Shown here one piece after another: positions 29,446-40,124 of a DNA stretch of 64,000 nucleotides. The stretch's first letter is position 1. The number at the start of each line of letters is the position of its first letter. The notes below the pieces were generated by a model that did not search any database, was not told the origin of the DNA, and saw only the letters and a list, made by a program, of their open reading frames with translations. This DNA is from Trichobilharzia szidati (Eukaryota; Platyhelminthes; Trematoda; Strigeidida; Schistosomatidae). The position numbers and the translations under genes were made by a program. Location: assembly GCA_944472155.2 (NCBI GenBank), contig OX235275.1, positions 52,779,228-52,843,227 on the forward strand, written 5' to 3'.

Positions 29446-29640
29446 GGACGAAATGCACTTTATCTTGGATTCCACTGCTAGTCACCATCCACCAATTAAA
29501 TTCTAATTACATGCCCAGACATTGTCGAAGCATCTGCACAAGAAGCCAACAAAGATGTCAACCTGAGACAGAGAACTTCTGTCCAATCAGTCAATCGACG
29601 GGAAAATCTAAAATTCAATCAAAATAATCAATACAGATGT
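29437..29640 (+). repeat. SM-alpha-type repeat, plus, 5'-truncated
   Basis: CCAAATAGGACGAAATGCAC then CTTGGATTCCACTGCTAGTC and the tail ATGCCCAGACATTGTCGAAG...AAGCCAACAAAGATGTCAAC. The core strand upstream of helix II is missing. Confidence 0.75.
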
Positions 29641-29689
29641 AAATTGACTACCAGTCATGAAGATGGTTACCAGGAGACGCAATTCTACC

Positions 29690-30835
29690 ATTCATGAATA
29701 ATAATAATAATAATTTGCTTTATTCCAGAAACAGTACTAGTGGTACAGTGTGGAATTTTCAGCATATATCTACAATATTTGCATCTAATTTTACAAACAT
29801 TTAAAAGGAGTATTAAACAAACAAAAAAATAAATAAATCTAAAGACACCAACAGCAAATAAAAACAACAAAAAAACAGGATAAACACAAAATAATTATAA
29901 ATGCTAAAAAGTACCAAAGTCTAATGCAGTGTTTGTGGTGGTAGTGTGAGTAATCCTGAATAATACAAAATTTTTTAAGGTGGTGACTATGGCGTTCACA
30001 ACTAATGATTGTCAGTTTAATATTGCCGAAAAGTATAGAAAATTATAAAAAACAACCACAAAACTGATAATTACATGATGTTTAATGACAGGACAATTTT
30101 GTAATACACATAGTGCTAATATAGTCGGAACCAGCAGATACACAAAAGAAGGAATATAGTAAAGTACAAAAAAGGAAGCCGATGGTAATAATTTAGGTAG
30201 CTAAGTATGTTTAAGAAGGAGTTCACTATAGAATACAAAATAAGAGAGAAATAAAAGAGCCTAAATTATGTTGTTAATTACAAAGCAAGTCATAGGTTTC
30301 ACGCTTAACATTGTCTCTGTCACTTAGAACACGGGCCAAGTATGGTATCGTTGAGTTCCTGTACTTGGTTGTAAGAGCATTATTTTATACTGATTTCTGG
30401 TTCTACTTGATGAGATACAAGGCGAGAGTTGGGAATAGAGGGGGTGTTGGGGGTCGGAGAGGAGAGTGTGGTTTTAGACCATTTTTCTCATGTATTCAGA
30501 TGCCTATCAACTAATGTAGTGACGAGCTGACTGAGTTTTACACCACTAGTCCTACTAACTACCTTCAACATGCTTCTCAGGATGGCATGGTCCTTTTTCA
30601 GTAGACCAGGAGAGACTAACGGGGAGCAGTAAAGTAGAATAGGTAAGATACAAGAGTTGACAAATTGTGAAAGTAGAGGTTGGGTGATTCCAGATTGTCT
30701 AAGTTTCTTAATGTAGTAGGTTGGTTAGACAGAACACTTTCTTAGAAATCGTTAGGATATGAGATGTCCAAGTAAGGTCGGAAGATAGAACTAGACCGAG
30801 GTATTTTGCATTAGACTTAGTTTCAATTTTAGAAT
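29690..30835 (-). mobile_element. LINE-C (Jockey/CR1-like) C-terminal and 3' fragment
   Basis: Reading backwards from an (AAT)n tail at 29697, the coding part appears at about 30540-30830: SKYLGL-like, HILTISKK, LLHYIKKLRQSG, LPILLYCSPLVSPGLLKKDH and LRSMLKVV, the post-RT region of Jockey/CR1-type LINEs. Interrupted frames; 5'-truncated. Confidence 0.65.
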
Positions 30836-30839
30836 ATTA

Positions 30840-30985
30840 AATCAGTTCATTTTATGCTTAAACTTGCGCTGAAGTGATATCGTCTAGCAGGGGGACGATG
30901 AAAGCTTCGCAATTAAACCATCAATTAGCTCCACAAAGGACACCAGTGATTCCAAGTCATGCAACTTACCTATTGGAATCACTAC
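30840..30985 (+). mobile_element. PLE type b 3' end fragment
   Basis: TTGCGCTGAAGTG, GAAAGCTTCGCAATTAAACC and AGCTCCACAAAGGACACCAG match the end of the PLE at 21640-21725. No coding part is left. Confidence 0.65.
30864..30912 (+). ncRNA. PLE type b hammerhead-like motif
   Basis: Helix I TTGCG/CGCAA, core CTGAAGT (last A changed), helix II ATCGTC/GACGAT (six pairs), GAAA (30900-30903), helix III AGCT. One core change and four extra bases before helix II. Confidence 0.5.
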
Positions 30986-31135
30986 GTTTTGTGACACGCT
31001 CTCCAAGTTTCTGTCTCACATAGAAGAACTCTCTAATTTAACACTGTCAATATTGCAGATAGGTGTCTACCTTTCTAGTCATATGAAGACAAATGCAACT
31101 TAATGTGAAAAGTGCTAACAGTTGGCCTTTTCTTT
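30965..31135. repeat. Repeat shared with 26490-26645
   Basis: Same order as the partner copy: GTGACACGCTCTCCAAGTTT, CAATATTGCAGATAGGTGTC, CATATGAAGACAAATGCAAC and AAAGTGCTAACAGTTGGCC. Confidence 0.5.
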
Positions 31136-31810
31136 AAAAATAAAGTTCACCTTAAAAAAAGTACCAATCTCAAATTTTTCTTTGTCTCATTCATGATAAC
31201 TAAAAAAAATTCATCTTGTTCAAATACCTTAATGATTAATTATTGATCACTTCACCATCACAAAATGTCGAATTACGTCATCTCTTAAAGGGAACACAAC
31301 CAACTGGCAAATGAGTCATATTCATACACTACGCACACACACACACTCGTATATACACATGGTTAAGGATGGAACTATAAAACTGTAGAAACAAACTATT
31401 TTTTTAATTCTGACAGCTGATGAGTGTTGTTATTTTCGTTTTTTGTTTTCTGTTCCTTTTTATTGGCGGAGATGGGACGGAGGAGGGGTGTGTGGGGATT
31501 TTATTTCGCATATATCCTAAATCGATTCTTTTGTCAATGATTTACCCCAATTTTATTATTCTAAAGCAATAGGTAAATGTCTATTCTATCCCTAGACATT
31601 GGATATGCCAATTTATCCTATATATGTATATATATATATATATGTATCACGCAAAATGCTGCGTACTTCCCGTTAAAATTTAAAATAATCCTTTACTCCG
31701 AAAGGTTTATTTCTCCCGTTTTTATATTTGGGAGAAATATCCTGTCAAGTCAACGACGTACGACGTTAAATATATATATATATTTCCCTGTAAATATCTA
31801 TCTGTAGATT
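31136..31810. other. 3' part of intron C-D
   Basis: AT-rich, with (TA)n runs at about 31622-31642 and 31772-31784 and a pyrimidine tract before exon D. A (CA)n run is at about 31333. No element was recognised. Confidence 0.4.
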
Positions 31811-31814
31811 TTAG

Positions 31815-31898
31815 TGTCTGACTCAGACGAGCAGTTCAATAGTGATACTAATAATACTGCGAATGATAAATTACTTTGGCATAAAACCTTTACTGATT
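31815..31898 (+). CDS. ASPSCR1: Host gene exon D
   Basis: Acceptor GATTTTAG, donor GTATAC. With the G from exon C it reads VSDSDEQFNSDTNNTANDKL then LWHKTFTD and leaves a T, completing TAT (Y) with exon E. It is acidic and probably disordered. It sits where human TUG has the divergent stretch just before the conserved LPDEFFELT motif. The donor is weaker than GTAAGT, but it is the one that keeps phase. Confidence 0.65.
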
Positions 31899-32025
31899 GT
31901 ATACACTTCTCTATCTCTCTCTAATCTCCCTCTATTGCTGCCACACACACACACACACGAACACGCAAACTTGGTTCGTGTGTGTGTGTGTGTATCTGCG
32001 ACTCATGGATGTTGAGCGGTCTTTG
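31899..32025. repeat. (CA)n / (TG)n microsatellite hairpin
   Basis: A (CA)n run at 31943-31960 and a (TG)n run at 31978-31994 are 17 bp apart and could pair as a hairpin just after the exon D donor. Confidence 0.6.
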
Positions 32026-32029
32026 TTTC

Positions 32030-32215
32030 ATTAGTTTACTGATTTGATTATGAGTTGACATTAGTTTGAGAGCTATTTGGAAAACTAGAGAGTACTGAAC
32101 AACAGCTATTTCGTCCTAATTCCGGACTCTTCATCAGTATGCACACGCCGGGAACCAAACCCAAGGCCTCTTTGGTCACAAAGTAACCTCATTGGCCATT
32201 CTACCATTGGGACAG
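32030..32215 (-). repeat. SINE2, minus, degraded
   Basis: GAGTACTGAACAACAGCTAT, TTTCGTCCTAATTCCGGACT and CTTCATCAGTATGCACACG show the SINE2 hammerhead region on the reverse strand; a weak B box (GGTTCCC) follows. Confidence 0.65.
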
Positions 32216-32224
32216 AATCTGATT

Positions 32225-32670
32225 ATTATCATTACTATTATTTCCTTTTATTCCTAAATGAGCATAGGGCTTCAGCCGCACGTCTCCATTGCGTTCGGTT
32301 CTCTGCTAAAGTTTTCACCTGGCTCCAAGCCTGCCTACATGCTTTCATCTCCTCTTCACATGACCTCCTCCAGGTCGCCACTTCCTGTTCGGGTTCCATT
32401 CGAGCACTGGCCTGTCTAGTGATGCCACTTGGTGGTTTCCTCAGAGTATAACCAATCCACCTCCATTTCATCCTGCATATTTGTTGTATAATTGGTTCCT
32501 CCTGGGTTGGTTCGTTGCCAGAGATCCGTATTGCTGATATTTTCTGGCCATCCATCTGATCTTGATTAGTATTGACCGAAGAAGACAGCTAGCTGTTGAT
32601 GAAGGTGTGTAGTTTGTTTGAGGTGCTCTTTATGACGCGGCAACTCTCTGATCCGTATAGAGAGATAGAA
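32225..32670 (-). mobile_element. LINE-A 3' fragment, minus
   Basis: One open frame (32238-32555) encodes QQICRMKWRWIGYTLRKPPS, then TWRRSCEEEMKACRQAWSQV and EALCSFRNKRK. It preserves EEEMK where the full-length LINE-A at 38441 has a stop. It ends in an (ATT)n run at 32223. Confidence 0.75.
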
Positions 32671-32679
32671 TCTGATGGC

Positions 32680-33270
32680 CCATCAATTATAACTTCTTCC
32701 AATTCAGGATAAACTGAGCAACCCGCAGCCAATGACACTGTTGGTGTTTATTTAAACTCAGTTACCCGGAACAGAATTTTTTATGTTTCAGGCTAAAAGC
32801 CATGCTTATTATTGTGCGGCGGTCGATGATACTATTAACATGCAGTCGAGATTGAAGTAGAATGTCGAGGCGGAACTCAAACTCATGATATATCGGTTGG
32901 AATAACCCAGTTCTTAAGCCAGTGAGCTAAATCTCTGAGAATGGCATGCATTCTGACTGATTTGATTCCCTGCACGTACTGCACCTATAAGTTGAATAGA
33001 TTGTGACCAAATTCATGGTAGGAACTGGCTTAAAATCGTAATCTTTTTATGATTCATAATGTGACTCATCGTGTGACGGGATAATTGTAGAATTTCATCA
33101 TCTTTTTCTTACCCAGGTGTTTGTCAATATTCTATATAAATATGACGGGTATTTTGTGTGTTAAAGTTTCTACAGCGGTTTGGTAGGTTTAGCTGTGTAG
33201 GCCTGCTAGCCCTTCTCCCAACCCTCCCTCTTTATATGTGCTTGGGACTGGCTAGAAAACTAGCAAGCCA
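32680..33270. other. Intron D-E sequence, unclassified
   Basis: Includes a possible reverse-strand tRNA-like segment near 32860-32930 (CTCAAACTCATGATATATCG, AACCCAGTTCTTAAGCCAGT), too eroded to assign. No exon was seen. Confidence 0.35.
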
Positions 33271-33274
33271 GTTA

Positions 33275-33785
33275 ACTAGGCGAGGCTGACAAGATTCGCA
33301 TTTTCAACACAAATGTCAAGTCGGTCGGTTCTTCTATAAAAGTCAGAAACTTGAACTGCGCGCCCGTCACGTAAAGCATTTCCAACAGGTTTCAGATTTT
33401 CACCAATAGCTGCCTCCTTCACTGGCTCCATACTGAAGATCGAATGGTCAGAAAGAATAAGTAACAAGAAACTATGGAAACAAACCAACAGGAGAGAGTC
33501 AATTGCTCAACAGAAATGTAGGAGAAAGTGGAGATCGATTGATCGGGCATTCAGTGTGGAGGCCGACGAATGACATCGCGTGCCAGGCCATCGAGTTGAA
33601 TCTCAATGGGAAGTGAATAGTGGGTCATCGATGCGAGGGTGACATGGAGGAGATCATTTGAGGAGGAGATGAGAGATTGTAGGCAACCGTGGTCGAAGCT
33701 GAAGAGGACGGCAAAAAACAGAAAAAAGTGGAAATGTGTTGCTGAAGCCCTATGTTCCACTCGGAACTCAAGGCAATAATAATAA
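33275..33785 (+). mobile_element. LINE-A 3' fragment, plus
   Basis: ACAAGATTCGCATTTTCAAC, TCAAGTCGGTCGGTT and AATGTAGGAGAAAGTGGAGA follow the LINE-A post-RT coding order; it ends GAAGCCCTATGTTCCACTCG then AATAATAATAATGA. 5'-truncated and frameshifted. Confidence 0.75.
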
Positions 33786-33789
33786 TGAC

Positions 33790-34280
33790 GCGTTTTTCCT
33801 GAAAAAGTCGTATTCTGAAAGTCTCAGGCTCCATTTCTTGTATTTTGACATTTTCGTGCTTCACTGAAGTGGAAGGTACCACGGACGAATAGATGTTGAA
33901 CTCTGGCATATCAGTTGATTTGTTCATCTAGTCAGTATTATTATACCCATACGCATAAGTTCACTCGGTCATACCAACTGTTGACGAGATCATAACAATT
34001 CGAGTTTTAATTTCAGTTTTTGTCAAAAACCTTTGTTTTTTCATATCATGAAGTGATATAACCAGATCAATTGCTTGTAATTGTTCTGGGGAAATCCTTG
34101 TTTTATTTACAAGTTGTTAACATCTTTATCAAGCTTGTAATGTTATTGTAAAGTGGACTGTTTATTAGAGTTTCGAACTTGATATTTCTTTATAATGAGG
34201 AATGGCCGTAACGTGTAATGAACTAATTGAATATTAAGGTGTATTGTATTGTGTTGTATTGGCAGAGGCCTGTCTAAATC
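33790..34280. other. Intron D-E sequence, nothing recognised
   Basis: AT-rich, without a coding remnant or repeat I can name. Confidence 0.35.
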
Positions 34281-35014
34281 GTTTCCAAGTTAAACTTTAA
34301 GCATACCTAACTACCAATAGAGTGCTACCGTATCATTGACTTTGATTGGTCCAAAGAGTTTCATCCACGTGAGTTGAGGCTTCTATTCCGGTTGGTTCGA
34401 GTCAAATACCTGCTCTAACAGAGTCGCTTTTGCAGTTTGGTGAAGACCAAATCTTTCAGTATTGCCTGGATGTGTGGTCAATTAGGAAAGAAAGGATTTG
34501 TTCCTGTGGAGGTGTTATGACTATAAAGAGATTCAGAAGATCGGTTGATGAACATGTGCAGACAAGTTAGTGTCAAAGAAGGTAAGCTGATGGTCCTAAT
34601 ATTTAGGAGGAATATCTTTTGCCATTTCCTATCTGTGCTTAACTAGACAAAACACACTTATCATACTGTATAATTGGCCTTTAATGTCATACTACAAATC
34701 ATTGACTAGTAATACAGAGTAAGAATGTAGTGGCTAAACTTATAAGCCTTACATCAGAGACTCTCTTTCATGTAACCATACCCTACAAAATACAGGTGGG
34801 TAGGATCTAAACTAAGGTGATGGGAGACACCTACTAATTGTCAACAAAGATAGTGTAAAGGTGGGTTTTAAAACAGTCTGTGAGAGGTGCAGCTGTTGAA
34901 ACTGAAAACAGTCTCGTATCAACAGTCCAGTGGTACCAGCACTTCAGGGATATCACGCCATGGAAAATGGAGAGACTTACTTCGTTATTGATAGGATAAG
35001 GTGTCATAGTACAT

Positions 35015-35329
35015 GTGGATGGAACTGTCTTATTAAAGAAAAAATACAACTGTGGTCGAGAACGAGTGAATAATGTTCGGGTGATTGGTTTATATGATAC
35101 CTGTCTACAGAAAGGATTCGTCGAGAGAATAGCAGGTAGAAAGTCAACTACCTTAATACCTGTTATCACTCAGTTGGTGATACGAGGATCTACATTACCC
35201 AGAGATGAATGGAATGGTTATAACTCCTTGTCATCCCTTGAATATATTCACCACAAAGTCAGCCATTCTGAGGATTTTGTGGATCCCATCACAGGGATAT
35301 CATTCAGTGGAGAAAACGAAAGGATTTAA
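35015..35329 (+). pseudogene. Merlin transposase catalytic region, truncated
   Basis: Merlin transposases are DDE enzymes related to bacterial IS1016. Visible: the first aspartate block VDGTVLLKKKYNCGRER (normally VDE), VIGLYDTCLQKGFVERI, then the second aspartate in GSTLPRDEWNGYNSL, and HSEDFVDPITG, which corresponds to the NHSxxFVDP motif before the final catalytic acid. The frame ends with a TAA at about 35327, before that last acid, so the protein is incomplete. Start is arbitrary (an internal Met). Confidence 0.7.
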
Positions 35330-35335
35330 TGTGAT

Positions 35336-35345
35336 TGATTCATCG
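35336..35345 (+). repeat. LINE-A target-site duplication, left
   Basis: TGATTCATCG, identical to 38570-38579 on the far side of the LINE-A. It defines the element as 35346-38570 within a base or two. Confidence 0.8.
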
Positions 35346-35404
35346 CCTAGATTACTAGGTCACTAGTATTCTAGCCGGTCCCAAGCCCGGATAAAGAGGG
35401 AGGG

Positions 35405-36247
35405 TTGGGGCGTGGTGCTAGCAACTCCCCCCCCCCAAAACTTAACCAAATTGCTACTAAAACTTCAACGCACAAATATATTCAAAATTCTAAAATTACA
35501 AATAGTGACCTTATTTTTCGCTGGAATCGGGGAAGTGAAATGACGCGGGCTGGTGAAAGGCTTCGAGAAGCCAGTCAGCCGATGTGCCTTCTTTCGATGA
35601 AAGCGAAAATAAGGATGGGGACGTGGAATGTTCGTACAATGTACGAAGCTGGGAAGGCTGCTCAGGTAGCCGCAGAAATGAGGAGATATAGAATAGAAGT
35701 GTTGGGAATCTGCGAGAGCAGATGGAACGGATGTGGAAGGAGCCAACTATCAACTGGAGAGACAATAATCTACTCCGGTCACCCAGAGGACAATCACGAG
35801 CACACCGAGGGAGTAGCCATCATGATGTCACCAACAGCGGCTGAAGCTCTCATGCAGTGGGAACCAATCTCCTCCAGGATAATGACAGCCAGGTTCAACT
35901 CAAAAGGAAAAAAGGTTACAATCATTCAGTGCTACGCGCCTACAAACGCCTCAGAACAAAAGAAGAAGGAGGATTTCTACAGTCAACTACAAACAGTAAT
36001 GGACAACGTCCCAAAGAGCGATATCAAAATCCTGATGGGCGACATGAATGCGAAACTGGGAGGAGACAATACAGGAAGAGAACTCACCATGGGTCGTGAG
36101 GCCCTCGGTGAAATGAACGAAAATGGCGAACTCTTCTCAGACTTCTGCGCCTTCAATGATTTGGTGATTGGTGGCAGTGTGTTCAAACACAGGGATATAC
36201 ACAAGGCAACATGGATTTCACCAGATGGACACACCAAAACCAGATAG
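35405..36247 (+). pseudogene. LINE-A endonuclease domain
   Basis: This part nicks target DNA to prime reverse transcription. Motifs in order: GTWNVRTMYEAGKAAQ (about residue 72), VLGICESRWNG with the catalytic glutamate, CYAPTNASEQKKKEDFY, and ILMGDMNAKLGG (about residue 211, the DxN motif). The frame ends PDGHTKTR then TAG because an A is missing in CCAAAACCAG; the +1 frame continues with NQIDFISISRKW and SDHYLVQG, completing the SDH motif. The first Met may lie upstream of the true start; MKAKIRMGTWNVRT at about 35599 is equally possible. Confidence 0.8.
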
Positions 36248-37770
36248 ACTTCATTTCAATCTCAAGGAAGTGGAGACGGAGCCTACTGGACACAAGATCG
36301 AGGAGAGGAGCAGATGTGGGTTCAGACCACTATCTAGTACAAGGGACTTTCAAGGTGAAGCTGAAAGCCTCGAGGATAATTGGGGATAGGCCACAATACA
36401 AGTTCAACACTCACAAACTGAAGGACACAATCACACAGGACATTTTCACTGCAACTGTCAGAGCAAAGCAGGAAACACTACGTGGCACCACTGAGGAATC
36501 ATCCGTGGAAGACCATTGGAACTCTCTGAAGGTAATTTTCAACGAAACGTGCTCAACGGTTTTAGGAAGAAAGAAGAAACAAGACAAAGAATGGCTCTCA
36601 ACAGACACTTGGAGACTAATAGAGGAGAGGAGAATGGTGAAAGAAAAAATGATTCAATGCAAAGATGGACAAGAGAAAGAGACGCTGAACTCAACTTACA
36701 CAGCACTGGACAAAGAAGTGAAGAAGAGTGCCAGGAAGGACAAAAGACAATTCTACGACAACCTGGCTACTGAAGCTGAGAAGGCAGCAGGCAAAAGGGA
36801 CCTGAGGTCACTATATCAGATAACCAAGTCTCTATCCGGTAAGAGATCAACACAAGTGAAACCTATAAAAGACAGCCAAGGGAACCCAATTACCAAAGAA
36901 GAAAGACAGATTAAACGATGGGCGGACCACTTCAAAGGACTCTTGAATCGACCACCACCTACAACCCGTCCAGTAATACCAACAACAGCACGTACACAAC
37001 TGCAAGTTGACACCAATCCTCCAACGAAAGCTGAAGTCATGAATGCAATCAAGCTTCTGAAAGCTGGAAAAGCAGCTGGACCAGATGGAATACCCCCGGA
37101 AGCACTGAAAGCGGACCCAGAAACGACAGCAGATATGCTGACTCCATTATTGCAAAAGATCTGGAAAGAGGGAAAGGTGCCTACTGACTGGAGGAAAGGT
37201 TACCTAGTGAAACTACCAAAGAAGGGTGACCTGGGACTCTGCAAGAACTGGCGAGGAATCATGCTCCTGTCGACGCCAAGTAAAATCCTGAGTCGCATCA
37301 TCCTGGAGAGAATCAAGGACGCACTGGATACAGAACTCCGACCAGAACAAGCTGGATTCAGGAAAGGCGAATCACGTTCTGACCAAATTGAAACTCTACG
37401 CATCATCATCGAACAAAGCATGGAATGGCAATCAAATCTCTACCTCAACTTTATAGACTTTGAGAAGGCCTTCGACAGCGTTGACCGCGAAGTAATTTGG
37501 AAACTACTTGAGTACTATGGCGTACCCCAAATATTCATCAACCTTATTCAACAACTGTACGACAACGGCACATGTCAAGTGATCCACAACGGAAAACTCA
37601 GCGAGGCGTTTGGAGTAAACACAGGAGTCAGACAAGGGTGCTTATTATCACCAATGATATTGATTCCTAATTGTGGTGGACTGGATTATGCGTCAGACAG
37701 TGGGAAACGAGAAGACAGGGATATCATGGACCGATGTGAAGAACCTAGAAGACCTGGATTTCGCCGATGA
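36211..37770 (+). pseudogene. LINE-A reverse transcriptase, broken before FADD
   Basis: After the frameshift the coding continues with NQIDFIS and SDHYLVQ, then a linker rich in lysine. RT motifs: GKAAGPDGIPPEALK (about residue 285), KKGDLGLCKNWRGIMLLSTP, EQAGFRKGESRSDQIETL, FIDFEKAFDSVDREVIWKLL (about 413) and VNTGVRQGCLLSPM (about 470). Near 37660 the frame shifts again: SPMILIPNCGG instead of the expected SPMxxLIVVDWIM. No other stop is present in over 400 codons. Confidence 0.85.
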
Positions 37771-38443
37771 TTTATGTTTGATGTCACACAAAATCGAAGA
37801 CTCACAGGCAAAAACCGACAAACTGGTCGAAGAAGCAGCAAAGACAGGACTGCAGGTGAACATAGACAAGACGGAGGTCATGAAAATAACCAACCAACAA
37901 CAGCAGCAACATCCAGTGCCAATCACCATCAACGGGAGGGATTTGAAAGAGGTTACTTCTTTCACTTATCTGGGGAGCATTGTCTCAACCACAGGAGGAA
38001 CGGACGAGGATGTCAAATCGAGAATCGGGAAGGCGAGAAACACATTCATCAGCCTGAACCGACCAATCTGGAAATCTTCATCACTCAGCATCAACAACAA
38101 AATTCGGATTTTCAATACAAACGTGAAGTCAATTTTGCTTTACGGATCAGAAACTTGGGGAGTCACCAAGAATATTTTCAACAGGTTGCAGACCTTTATC
38201 AACAACTGTCTTCGCTCCATACTGAAGATTAGATGGCCAGAAAGAATCACAAACAAGAAGCTATGGGAACAAACGAAACAGGAACCAATCGCCCAGCAAA
38301 TATGCAGGAGGAAGTGGAGATGGATTGGACACTCGCTGAGGAGGCCGTTGAGTGACATCGCGCGTCAAGCCCTCGAGTGGAACCCGAAAGGGAAGCGGCG
38401 AGTGGGACGTCCAAGGGTGACATGGAGGAGATCGTGTGAGTAG
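37673..38443 (+). pseudogene. LINE-A RT C-terminal part and tail
   Basis: Continues in the third frame: VDWIMRQTVGN, then LDFADDLCLMSHKIEDSQ with the catalytic FADD at 37760-37771, NIDKTEVMKI, a polyglutamine stretch, FTYLGSIVSTTGGTDEDVKS, LLYGSETWGVTKNIFNRLQT and ICRRKWRWIGHSLRRPLS. It stops at TAG (38441) in TWRRSCE; related fragments read EEEMKA here, so this is a single nonsense change. Coding similarity continues to EALCSTRNPRE at about 38545. Confidence 0.85.
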
Positions 38444-38569
38444 GAGATGAAACAGTATGGAATAACATGGACGCAAGTGAAAAGTGCAGCACAAGACAGA
38501 AGCAAGTGGAGACGTGCAGTTGAAGCCCTATGTTCCACTAGGAACCCAAGGGAGCAATAATAATAATAA

Positions 38570-38579
38570 TGATTCATCG
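38570..38579 (+). repeat. LINE-A target-site duplication, right
   Basis: TGATTCATCG, matching 35336-35345. Confidence 0.8.
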
Positions 38580-38617
38580 TATCCCACCGAACCTTTCCAC
38601 TGGACTCCATATTCGTC

Positions 38618-38651
<34 letters not shown>

Positions 38652-39180
38652 CTGAGGTGACAGGCATCGGAATTACTAAGCCTAAATTGTATGCAGTCAA
38701 AATAATTTCGTACAGTCAATCAGGACTTAATTAACTGACGATGTCACAACCACCCCTCACTTAATATTTTCAACCCCTCTCTTATCATCCCTTAATCTTA
38801 TCACATCCTCATTAAAAACGTGTTTCCTTTACTTCCCTTACTATCTAGCATTGCTTAATCGAACCATTTGTCTTTCTCAGCCTTTATCGACTACCATGTC
38901 TACCTGAACATTTGTTTGTTTAATCATGCTGTTTTTCAGCATTCTTGTCATCACAGTCCGTCTCACTTTTTCATCCTTGTTAGTGATGAAATTATCATTA
39001 TTATGACTAATTGCACAATTCGCATCCACAATCTTATTATCCCACTGAAATAACACAGTGATTGATTAGTATTTGAATATTTTTATGTAAAGTTATGTAT
39101 ATTAGGGTTAAGCCTGATGAGATCTAATTGAAAACAGCAATATTGTTCGCTTACATGTGTCGTTCTAAATAGCGGTAGTA
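38580..39180. other. Merlin remainder and unclassified intron sequence
   Basis: TATCCCACCGAACCTTTCCA presumably continues the interrupted Merlin. An (AT)n run is at 38618-38650. No exon was seen. Confidence 0.35.
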
Positions 39181-39184
39181 ATGG

Positions 39185-39510
39185 CTTCATTCCAAATAGT
39201 ACATTTGAAACAGGGTGGAATTCTCAGCATATAGTACAATATGGTATCGAATGCTCTCTTTACATTGAAATCTTTTAATGACCTAAAGCAAATTACTTAC
39301 AAACGCAGTAGAGGCACTTTAGATGCTGTCATTGTACTCCACCACAATATTGTTTCAAGTCTTGATAAAGGTGCCAGGTGTGTTCTAGACTCCTTTTTAG
39401 ACTACACTGCTGCTTTTGACTCTATTCCTAGGTCAGTTTTGCTAAGCAAGCTGATTTCAGCACGCACTGAGTCCTGGGTTATTAAGTGGTGCTCGGGTAG
39501 TTGTGTGTAA
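39185..39510 (+). mobile_element. LINE-C-like reverse transcriptase fragment
   Basis: An open frame at 39241-39510 encodes HNIVSSLDKGARCVLDSFLD, then FDSIPRSVLLSKLISARTES, the RT motif-A region (DxxAAFDSIP) of Jockey/CR1-type LINEs, clearly different from LINE-A and LINE-B. A 3'-end-like piece (CAAATAGTACATTTGAAACA) precedes it, which hints at rearrangement. Confidence 0.65.
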
Positions 39511-39579
39511 AAAGAGGGTCAGATGTCAGAAAAGAACTTATAAACTTTTTAAATCAGTAACTGAACTGAAAAGTATAAG

Positions 39580-40115
39580 TTATTACTATTATTCCCTTGG
39601 GTTCCGAGTGGAAAATAGGGATTTAACAACAAATCTATACTCTTCTATTCTTCGCTGATCTCTTCACATGGGTTCACATGGGTTCCTCCAACTCGCAGGA
39701 ACTCCTCTTTGTTGCCCTTGCACTGACCACACACGTCGCTTCCCATTTGGATTCCACTCGAGTGATGACCTGCACTGCGCGTGATGTCATTCGACGGTCT
39801 CTTCGATGTATGTCCTATCAATCCACCTCCATTTTCTCCTACACATTTGTGGAGCAATCGGCTTCTGTCTGTAGGTTTGTTCTCATAATTTCTGGTTGCT
39901 GATTCTTTCGGGCCATTTGGTCTTCGGTATGGAGCGAAGGCAGCTATTGATGGAAGTCTGCAGTGACTTGTTGGAAATCATTTTCGTGACACGCTGGCCA
40001 AGTTTCTGACCCATATAGAAGCACTAACTGACTGATTTCATATTTGTGTTCAGAATTCGAATCTTGTTCTCCATGCTGGCTGAGTGAATGAGAAAGATTT
40101 TCAAACTGGTTTCAG
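39580..40115 (-). mobile_element. LINE-A 3' fragment, minus
   Basis: Begins with the reversed 3' end (ATTCCCTTGGGTTCCGAGTG) and goes back through a TWRRSC-like block, CRRKWRWIDRTY and the LLYGSETW region to ACAAGATTCGAATTC reversed at about 40060. Confidence 0.7.
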
Positions 40116-40124
40116 GTTAATGAA

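Larger units (their letters stand above)
34285..35345 (+). mobile_element. Merlin DNA transposon, decayed, 3' end displaced by LINE-A
   Basis: The left end (AAGTTAAACTTTAAGCATAC) matches that of the minus-strand copy at 14637. It has a transposase N-terminus (about 34425-34565), an unrelated insert or intron (about 34640-34850) and a catalytic part. A full LINE-A is inserted after 35345. The element probably resumes at 38580 (TATCCCACCGAACC), but its right end was not identified. Confidence 0.7.
35346..38570 (+). mobile_element. Full-length LINE-A (RTE-like, SR3/Perere-3 type)
   Basis: A 3.2-kb non-LTR retrotransposon with an apurinic-type endonuclease, reverse transcriptase and C-terminal region, no poly(A) but an (AAT)n end, as RTE elements have. 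Perfect 9-10 bp target-site duplications suggest a fairly recent insertion, yet three lesions kill it: a 1-nt loss in an A run near 36236, a frameshift near 37660 and a TAG at 38441. It sits inside a Merlin copy. The exact family name is not certain. Confidence 0.85.

Noticed and set aside
35465..35765. Two minus-strand open frames opposite LINE-A
   Set aside because: Shadow frames of the LINE-A endonuclease coding strand.
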